A DNA stretch of 21,120 bases from Candidatus Gastranaerophilales bacterium (GTDB lineage Bacteria; Cyanobacteriota; Vampirovibrionia; Gastranaerophilales; Gastranaerophilaceae): NCBI GenBank assembly GCA_910588555.1, contig CAJUPC010000013.1, positions 33,634 through 54,753 on the forward strand, written 5' to 3'. The position numbers and the translations under genes were made by a program. Shown here in pieces: positions 15,867-21,120 of this stretch; positions within the stretch are counted from its first letter, which is position 1; each line of letters starts with the position of its first letter. The notes under the pieces are model-generated. The model was not told where the DNA came from. It saw nothing but the letters and a program-made list of their open reading frames with translations, and did no database searches.

Positions 15867-17585
15867 ATGTCAGTAGGACAATTCGTTTTTATGTTACACA
15901 GTCATCTACCCTATTACAGAAAAGCCGGCATGTGGCCTTTCGGGGAAGAAAACCTTTATGAATGTATGGCTGAAACTTACATTCCATTATTAAATGCAAT
16001 TTCAGAACTCTACGATGAAGGTATTAAGGCTAAATTAACTGTCGGTATTACTCCGATTTTGGCTGAACAGCTTAACGACGAACACCTAAAACACGGGTTT
16101 GTCGAATATCTTGATTCAAGAATTGCTAAAGTTTCTAAGGATTTGGAAAGATATCCCGATGAAAAAGTGCCTCATTCACAACATTTAAAATATCTTGCAA
16201 AATATTATTTTGATTGGTTTACCAGCATTAAAGACTGTTTCATTAACAAATACGGAATGGACTTAATTGCCGCATTCAAAAAGTATCAAGATCTCGGATG
16301 TATTGAAATAACAACATCTGGTGCAACTCACGGATTTTCTCCGTTATTGGCTACTGACGCAAACTTAAATGCACAATTTAAAGTCGGTTCAGACACGACA
16401 AAAAGATTGTTCGGCAAAAAAGCATGCGGCTGCTGGCTTCCCGAATGCGCTTACAGACAAGGTTACGAATACGTTGGTAAAGACGGCCAAAAACACTGGA
16501 GACCGGCAATTGAAGTTACACTTCAAAACAACGATATTGAATACTTCTTTACAGAATCTCACGTTATTGAAGGCGGCAACTCTATAGGAAACAGACGTGT
16601 AATCGGTGTTTACGGCAACATTGAATACATTCCGCTTCCCGAACGTCCTGCAACAGGCTATGACACATATTCAGCATACTGGCTTCCTGACGCTCAGGTT
16701 GCTGTAATGGGAAGAAACGAAAGAGCTGGCTATCAGGTATGGTCAGCTGCTGACGGATATCCTGGTGACGGTGTATTCAGAGAATTCCATAGAAAAGACG
16801 CAAATTCAGGCATGCACTATTGGAGAATTACATCATCTAAAACTGATTTAGGTGATAAAATGCTTTACGACCCTGTGCTTGCATTAAATAAAATTAATGA
16901 AAATTCTGACCACTATACAACATTAATTTACCACATGCTAAATGATTACAAAAAAGCTACCGGTAAAGAAGGTCTTGTAATGGTTTCATTTGACACAGAA
17001 CTATTCGGTCACTGGTGGTTTGAAGGTGTTGAATTTATTAAACAGGTAATTAAGAAATTCAATGCATATCTTCCCGAAGTTGAAAGAATGACAGCAGGGG
17101 AATATGTTCACTCACACTCTCCAAAAGAAGCTATTCAAATTCCTGAAAGTTCATGGGGACAAGGCGGACATTTCTACGTATGGAATAACCATTTGACAGA
17201 ATGGATGTGGCCTATAATCCATGCCTGTGAAAAACGCATGAGCGCAATTGCTGATAAATACTCTTCACTACCGGAAGATAAATTATTGACCAGAGCACTT
17301 AATCAGCTTGCAAGAGAAAATCTATTATTGCAAAGTTCAGATTGGCCTTTCCTAATTACAACATGGCAGGCAAAAGATTATGCAACCGACAGATTTAGAG
17401 AGCATGTCGACAGATTTGAAAAAATTGCAGACATGATTGAAAGCGGTCATATTAATGAAAACGCATTAGAAGAAATCGAAAGTATTGATAACTGCTTCCC
17501 TGTAATTGATTACAGAGTCTATCAATCAATAGAAGAGGGCGTAATCCCACAGCAGTCAGTCAAACTTGCGCCATTATATAATTAA
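15867..17585 (+). CDS. GH57 (DUF1957-type) 1,4-alpha-glucan branching enzyme-like protein
   Basis: The 572-residue protein has the GH57 features: FVFMLHSHLPYYRKAGMWPFGE at the N-terminus (shown to the motif), the nucleophile in GCWLPECAYRQGYE (E193), the acid/base Asp in SFDTELFGHWWFEG (D376), and the C-terminal helical domain with WMWPIIHACEKRM and SDWPFLITTWQAKDYA. Branching enzymes of this family make alpha-1,6 branches in glycogen-like glucan; the exact reaction here (branching versus hydrolysis or 4-alpha-glucanotransfer) is inferred. AGGAGG lies 5-6 nt before the ATG. The gene appears more codon-biased than its neighbours, consistent with good expression. No other glycogen genes are in the window. 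It ends at a strong bidirectional terminator. Confidence 0.9.
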   Translation: MSVGQFVFMLHSHLPYYRKAGMWPFGEENLYECMAETYIPLLNAISELYDEGIKAKLTVGITPILAEQLNDEHLKHGFVEYLDSRIAKVSKDLERYPDEKVPHSQHLKYLAKYYFDWFTSIKDCFINKYGMDLIAAFKKYQDLGCIEITTSGATHGFSPLLATDANLNAQFKVGSDTTKRLFGKKACGCWLPECAYRQGYEYVGKDGQKHWRPAIEVTLQNNDIEYFFTESHVIEGGNSIGNRRVIGVYGNIEYIPLPERPATGYDTYSAYWLPDAQVAVMGRNERAGYQVWSAADGYPGDGVFREFHRKDANSGMHYWRITSSKTDLGDKMLYDPVLALNKINENSDHYTTLIYHMLNDYKKATGKEGLVMVSFDTELFGHWWFEGVEFIKQVIKKFNAYLPEVERMTAGEYVHSHSPKEAIQIPESSWGQGGHFYVWNNHLTEWMWPIIHACEKRMSAIADKYSSLPEDKLLTRALNQLARENLLLQSSDWPFLITTWQAKDYATDRFREHVDRFEKIADMIESGHINENALEEIESIDNCFPVIDYRVYQSIEEGVIPQQSVKLAPLYN

Positions 17586-17589
17586 TAAT

Positions 17590-17620
17590 AAAAAAGAGGC
17601 TTTAAAAAAGCCTCTTTTTT
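17590..17620. terminator. Bidirectional terminator shared by two convergent genes
   Basis: A 14-bp perfect stem (AAAAAAGAGGCTTT/AAAGCCTCTTTTTT) with a 3-nt loop gives T runs on both strands. The minus-strand gene ends inside it, its stop codon (17604-17602) lying at the loop edge. Confidence 0.92.
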
Positions 17621-18360
17621 ATTGAAGAAAAAAACTTTTTCATTATAGCCTTTACACCAGATTTCTCATTAGCTTGTTTTATAATAAGTTCAGGATATAA
17701 CTCTTTTAATTCTTCCTGCTTGTAACCATACATAAATATATCATTTATAGAATTATCCATAGGCTCCGGTATAAAAATAAGTTTAACTTTCTTTTCTGAC
17801 AAGTCATTATGTTTTAACGAGGGCAAATCAAAATGATGTCTGAATTCGCTTTTATATCTTTTAACAGCATTAGGTAAATAGTCTGCAAATCCTAACCAAG
17901 CATCAATAATATAAGGTTTATTTTTATTTTTGACAAGTAAAACAGCATGGTCTAAGTCAATATTTTGCGAATTATCTTTAATATAAACTCCGGCATAACA
18001 ACAATCTTTAATGCCATTTGTTCTGGCAGCTATTTCAGCTAAATTGGCCGATTCTCTACAATTACCTGTTTTAAAAATTTTAATCGTATCTGTAATGGCT
18101 TTTAACTTTTCACCTAATGTTATTGAAGAAACTAGTTTAAATTTTAAACAATATCTCATTATACGTGTATCATAATCCAACTTCCTTTTTAATTCTGGAA
18201 AATAATTAATATTATTTGAATCAAGAATCAAAGATGAAGAGAATCTGGTATAACATTGATTAACCCTTCTTGCAATATCATCTGCATAACGAATTTCAGG
18301 ATTTCTTGCATTAAATGATGTCTGTTTATTATTGAAATTATAAAAAGAATTTATTTTCAT
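17602..18360 (-). CDS. Cys-His-Asp protein, papain/transglutaminase-like
   Basis: The 252-residue protein begins MKINSFYNFNNKQTSFNARN, with the same N-terminal start and F-x-G/A motif (F16-N17-A18) as the two membrane paralogues. It contains GNCRESANLAEIAA (C101), LDHAVLLVK (H138) and YIIDAWLGFADYLP (D153), in the order and spacing of a papain/transglutaminase-like catalytic triad. Asn100 before the Cys is typical of this fold. Substrate, and whether it is a protease, amidase or transglutaminase, cannot be told. No signal peptide and no clear ribosome binding site. The final six codons form one arm of the shared terminator. Confidence 0.8.
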   Translation of the reverse strand: MKINSFYNFNNKQTSFNARNPEIRYADDIARRVNQCYTRFSSSLILDSNNINYFPELKRKLDYDTRIMRYCLKFKLVSSITLGEKLKAITDTIKIFKTGNCRESANLAEIAARTNGIKDCCYAGVYIKDNSQNIDLDHAVLLVKNKNKPYIIDAWLGFADYLPNAVKRYKSEFRHHFDLPSLKHNDLSEKKVKLIFIPEPMDNSINDIFMYGYKQEELKELYPELIIKQANEKSGVKAIMKKFFSSIKKRLF

Positions 18361-18413
18361 ATAAATTTAAAACTTATAAAAAAAATTTTTGCTAAGAAAA
18401 GTTAAAAAAGGTA

Positions 18414-18442
18414 TTGCAAAAAAAAAATTAGCATATTATAAT
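18414..18442 (+). promoter_or_regulatory. Promoter of the tRNA-Asp gene
   Basis: TTGCAA (18414-18419), 17-bp spacer and perfect TATAAT (18437-18442). The start would be near 18449, about 35 nt before the mature tRNA. Confidence 0.75.
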
Positions 18443-18483
18443 AAAACATGTCGGAATTATCCGTCAATGACAAATAAATTTAT

Positions 18484-18561
18484 GGGAGCGTAGCTCAGTT
18501 TGGTTAGAGCGCATGCCTGTCACGCATGAGGTCGCGAGTTCGAGCCTCGTCGTTCCCGCCA
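18484..18561 (+). tRNA. tRNA-Asp (GTC)
   Basis: Cloverleaf with acceptor GGGAGCG/CGTTCCC (one G-T pair), D arm TAGCTC...GAGCG, anticodon loop CTGTCAC (GTC) on a GCATG/CATG-type stem, T loop GTTCGAG, discriminator G, and encoded CCA (18559-18561). The gene is intact although the neighbouring recombinase frame ends inside it. Confidence 0.95.
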
Positions 18562-20138
18562 TTTACAAATTGACCCTTTTTAGGGTCTTTTTTGTTAGTA
18601 AAATCAATACTTTCAGACGGTTCGATAGTAGATTTATTCTGTTCATATTCTTTTGTCAGCCTAAATAATGTATCAAATACCGGATGTAGCTCTACATCTA
18701 ATTTCTTGTCATAATATGTTGAGTTCGATAGTACAATTTGAGTAATAAATCGTTTATCTTCAACTGTTCCATTCATAAACATGTCATAAGCATTTTTAGC
18801 AAATTTTAATAACTGTTCACAAGTATCATAGAATTTTTCATCCGCCTCATTTATTCGTTGCAATTTCTCAATTAATTCTGCTCGCTCGGCATGGTATTCT
18901 TGATTTCGTTCTTTCCAAAAATCTTCATCTATCTTACCATCACACTTATCATCATAGGCTTGTCTTATACGTTTGCTAAGTTGTTCTATTTTCATAGTAA
19001 TATTTGATTCTACTTGTTCTTGATAGTTATTTTTATCATTATGTATATCTTTAATAAAACATTGTATTGATTCTAAAAGGTTTTTTGATACATGAAAACT
19101 CTTCAAAAACTCTCCTATTATCTTGTCTATAGTGCTTTGAGAAATGTATGAAAGTTTTTTGCAACCTTTCTTATGAGAATCATTGCAATGATAATAAATA
19201 TATTGTTTACCATTTTTCTTTGTTTTTAATTCTGGAGTTAGTAATCCACCACAAATACTACATCTAAACAAGCCTTGATATGGAAATTGAATATCGTGCG
19301 TTCTTGTTCTAACAATTCCCCCTAAACGTTCTTGTATAGCATTAAATGTATTTATATCAATAATACCTTCATGTTGAGCTTTAGTACAAATAAATCCTTT
19401 AAATTCAAATTGTCCAATATAAAAAATATTCTTAAACATTCTTTCGACAGTTGATTTAGCAAGTTTTTTACCATTTCTATTAGTTAAACCTTCCGGATAA
19501 AGCAAATCATTAATTGTTTTAGCAGAATAGTTTCCTGTAGCATAAAGTTCAAATGCTTTCTTAATTATAGCTCTTTTCTCTTCATCAACTGCAATTATAT
19601 GCTTTCCTTTTCTATTCATAGTGTTATAATATCCTACAGGAGCAATTGAGGGATATATGCCGTCTTCTATTTTTGCTAATATTCCTTTTTCTGCTTCTTC
19701 TTTAAGATTATCAATATATTGCTTAGATAACACTACTCTAAGACCGTATATCATTTTATCCTGGCTTTTGGACTTTTCCGTTATTATAGAGCCTTCTTTG
19801 ACAAAATGTAATTCTAATCCACCTATTTCATCAAGGTCTACTACATCTTTAAAATTTCTTGTTATTCTATCAGTCTTTTCCACTAACAATTTATTTACAT
19901 CCTTATGGGATTTAAGATATTTAAGCATAAGGTTGAATTGTTTTCTTCCGGCTTTCTTAGCACTCATAGCTTCTCTAAAAATTTCTACAATTTCATATCC
20001 TTCATCTTTTGCATACTTTCTTAATAATTTTTCTTGGGCGGTAAGAGAATATCCTTTTTCTTGCTCTCTTGATGATACTCTAATGTAAGCAACTGCTTTA
20101 TTTGTTTCTATATTTTTATTTACTTTTTCCCTAATCAT
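18504..20138 (-). CDS. Large serine recombinase (integrase) ending inside tRNA-Asp
   Basis: The 544-residue protein has a resolvase-type catalytic domain (about 10-150) with AYIRVSSREQEKGYSL (nucleophile S22) and VEKTDRITRN. A Recombinase domain follows (about 165-260), then a zinc ribbon (CSICGG...YYHCNDSHKKGC) and a coiled-coil region rich in Glu/Lys (about 365-440). This is the architecture of large serine integrases that join phage or mobile-element att sites. I use the ATG at 20138 (MIREKVNKN), with AAGGAG 6 nt upstream. The last 18 residues, GGNDEARTRDLMRDRHAL, are purely the antisense of tRNA-Asp; the stop comes from the D-loop region. About ten residues before that are antisense of the tRNA terminator. 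Thus the true C-terminus of the free element probably differs. Confidence 0.9.
   Translation of the reverse strand: MIREKVNKNIETNKAVAYIRVSSREQEKGYSLTAQEKLLRKYAKDEGYEIVEIFREAMSAKKAGRKQFNLMLKYLKSHKDVNKLLVEKTDRITRNFKDVVDLDEIGGLELHFVKEGSIITEKSKSQDKMIYGLRVVLSKQYIDNLKEEAEKGILAKIEDGIYPSIAPVGYYNTMNRKGKHIIAVDEEKRAIIKKAFELYATGNYSAKTINDLLYPEGLTNRNGKKLAKSTVERMFKNIFYIGQFEFKGFICTKAQHEGIIDINTFNAIQERLGGIVRTRTHDIQFPYQGLFRCSICGGLLTPELKTKKNGKQYIYYHCNDSHKKGCKKLSYISQSTIDKIIGEFLKSFHVSKNLLESIQCFIKDIHNDKNNYQEQVESNITMKIEQLSKRIRQAYDDKCDGKIDEDFWKERNQEYHAERAELIEKLQRINEADEKFYDTCEQLLKFAKNAYDMFMNGTVEDKRFITQIVLSNSTYYDKKLDVELHPVFDTLFRLTKEYEQNKSTIEPSESIDFTNKKDPKKGQFVNGGNDEARTRDLMRDRHAL
18572..18593 (+). terminator. tRNA-Asp terminator
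   Basis: GACCCT (18572-18577), loop TTTT, AGGGTC (18582-18587), then six T. It lies inside the recombinase coding frame on the opposite strand. Confidence 0.88.
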
Positions 20139-20142
20139 TAAA

Positions 20143-20178
20143 AACTCCTTTTCAGTTAAACTAACATGAAAAAGAGTT
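20143..20178 (-). promoter_or_regulatory. Hairpin burying the recombinase ribosome binding site
   Basis: On the minus strand, arms AACTCTTTTTCA (20178-20167) and TGAAAAGGAGTT (20154-20143) pair at 11 of 12 positions. GTTA/TAAC extends the stem around a 3-nt loop, with one bulged base. The AAGGAG used by the recombinase is in the second arm. The stem ends in TTTTT just before the ATG, so it could also act as an attenuator. Confidence 0.6.
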
Positions 20179-20208
20179 ATTAACAATTATATAAATATTT
20201 TGTAATGC

Positions 20209-20391
20209 TTATGCAGCTTCTCTTGTTCCTATTTCCATTAATCTGTAAAAATATTGAGCAAGCCTTTTCTTATTATCTTCATCGGTTGTAGTTACTTTAG
20301 GAGAATGGACAGTAACTGTAATATTATCAACCATAAAAGATATATCATCTTCATTTTTATTTGATTTATTGAAATCCAAAACTACAGTCAT
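20209..20391 (-). CDS. Small protein of unknown function (60 aa)
   Basis: MTVVLDFNKSNKNEDD starts a 60-residue protein that ends in an Arg/Glu/Tyr-rich helix (KKRLAQYFYRLMEIGTREAA). It has no recognisable domain. It starts 5 bp after the upstream gene ends and lies 70 bp before the recombinase, so it belongs to the element. Its ribosome binding site is weak, suggesting coupling to upstream translation. A small regulatory or recombination-accessory protein is possible by position only. Confidence 0.65.
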   Translation of the reverse strand: MTVVLDFNKSNKNEDDISFMVDNITVTVHSPKVTTTDEDNKKRLAQYFYRLMEIGTREAA

Positions 20392-20396
20392 AAATT

Positions 20397-20642
20397 TTAT
20401 ACTCTATCCTTCAAATTTACTTTTTTAATAACTTCCAACACATTAGGCTTATAGGCAAAATAAGTTTTATCAAAATCTATATGCAAATATTTCTTTATCT
20501 CTCGCATATATCGTGATGTATCAAAACTCTCATTTTTCTTAAAGTGAATATTTATAAATTGCTTTATTAATAATAAATTCTCATTAAACTCTTCAAATAA
20601 TGCTTTTACACCTAAAACCTTTATCATCTCAACAAATGTCAT
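20397..20642 (-). CDS. Small protein of unknown function (81 aa)
   Basis: An 81-residue, basic, mostly helical protein (MTFVEMIKVLGVKALFEEFNENLL...). No domain recognised. The ATG overlaps the upstream stop as ATGA and is preceded by GAGGAG at 8-nt spacing, so it is translationally coupled to the replication-like gene. Confidence 0.7.
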   Translation of the reverse strand: MTFVEMIKVLGVKALFEEFNENLLLIKQFINIHFKKNESFDTSRYMREIKKYLHIDFDKTYFAYKPNVLEVIKKVNLKDRV

Positions 20643-21120
20643 TTCAAATTCTCCTCAGTTAATTTTAATTCTCTAAACTTATCTCCAATAGGATTGGATT
20701 TTGACTCCAATATCTCATTAAGGTAAATATTCCCATCATGATTTATTTCAAAAGCATTTCTGATTTCTTTAAAACTGGCTAATCGTCTTTCTATTCGTAA
20801 AAGATTCTTACAGTTTTCTAAGTAATCATATCCAATAATATCTAAATACCTGGTATTGTTATGCTTTATCAACTCATCATATTTACGATAAATACAAAGT
20901 ACATCTTTACGGCTTTGGGAATATGGTTTAATAAAAAGACTCAAATCTTTATGTCTTTGAATAGAATATCTGTCAGATACAATATCTAAGTATTTTGAAA
21001 TTCCAAATAAAGATTTATTTATATCTTCAACAAATATGTCTTTAGTAACATCACAAGCTAAAACTTGAATATCTTTATTATGAATATTATTATTAATAGT
21101 CACCAACTCTGATTCATTAA
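20639..21120 (-). CDS. Partial protein resembling phage/plasmid replication initiators
   Basis: The frame is open to the right edge, so the N-terminus is missing; 160 codons are visible. The segment KDVLCIYRKYDELIKHN followed by CKNLLRIERRLASFKEIRNAF resembles the C-terminal half of rolling-circle-type initiators (gene II/X of filamentous phages and Rep_trans-like plasmid proteins), where a tyrosine-lysine stretch precedes an L-R-I/F-E-x-R-L strand. The catalytic HUH or early Tyr motifs would lie outside the window, so this is a tentative call from pattern and context. It leads the element operon seen here. Confidence 0.45.
   Translation of the reverse strand, partial: NESELVTINNNIHNKDIQVLACDVTKDIFVEDINKSLFGISKYLDIVSDRYSIQRHKDLSLFIKPYSQSRKDVLCIYRKYDELIKHNNTRYLDIIGYDYLENCKNLLRIERRLASFKEIRNAFEINHDGNIYLNEILESKSNPIGDKFRELKLTEENLK

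Larger units (their letters stand above)
18562..21120. mobile_element. Integrated element at tRNA-Asp (left end; continues past the window)
   Basis: A serine integrase adjoins and overlaps tRNA-Asp, followed inward by two small unknown genes and a replication-initiator-like gene, all on the minus strand and closely spaced. No structural phage or conjugation genes are seen in the portion present. The other end, and hence the att repeat, is outside the window. The left boundary is approximate. Confidence 0.6.

Noticed and set aside
20139..20186. Upstream start for the recombinase at 20186
   Set aside because: It is a weak non-ATG start located within the hairpin region; the ATG at 20138 has AAGGAG at good spacing and gives the usual short lead into the catalytic domain.

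Overview
The window is AT-rich and densely packed. It looks like the chromosome of an uncultured gut bacterium of the non-photosynthetic Cyanobacteria sister lineage (Vampirovibrionia/Melainabacteria, order Gastranaerophilales). The main reasons are a pilin with the AFTLAEVLITLGIIG N-terminus, a DUF1957-type GH57 enzyme, and several lineage-style proteins carrying a short N-terminal F-x-G/A motif without a signal peptide. This placement is inference; no rRNA or universal marker gene is present.

Positions 1-2892 (minus) hold a small XRE-type regulator followed by a very large, window-truncated protein that starts at a GTG, has three Gly/Ala-rich hydrophobic segments and ends in what looks like a degenerate HD domain. 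A type IV pilin-like gene runs divergently (2957-3682); its best ribosome binding site points to an unusual ATA start. Positions 3684-8608 are one compact minus-strand cluster, in transcription order: sigma-70 family factor, glycine dehydrogenase subunit 2 (gcvPB), CoA-dehydratase-activase-related Fe-S protein, membrane protein, miaA. The genes overlap or nearly touch.

Positions 8611-10928 carry a tandem universal stress protein and surE on the plus strand, separated by a 419-bp gap. This gap contains a candidate minus-strand small RNA: a promoter, two hairpins that each present AGGA at the start of the loop, and an intrinsic terminator. A palindromic repeat occurs on both sides of surE.

Positions 10929-13735 (minus) are an operon of HEAT-repeat protein, queC, DUF366 protein and SPOR-domain protein, with a good promoter that implies a leaderless or TTG start for the first gene. 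Positions 13809-15628 (minus) are two adjacent, diverged paralogous membrane proteins. Opposite them is a GH57 alpha-glucan branching-type enzyme (15867-17585), which shares a bidirectional terminator with a minus-strand Cys-His-Asp (papain/transglutaminase-like) protein.

From 18484 there is an intact tRNA-Asp(GTC) with its own promoter and terminator. Abutting it is an integrated element that runs off the right edge: a large serine recombinase whose last 18 codons are the antisense of the tRNA, two small unknown genes, and a protein resembling phage/plasmid replication initiators. The recombinase ribosome binding site lies inside a long hairpin, which suggests controlled translation or attenuation of the integrase.
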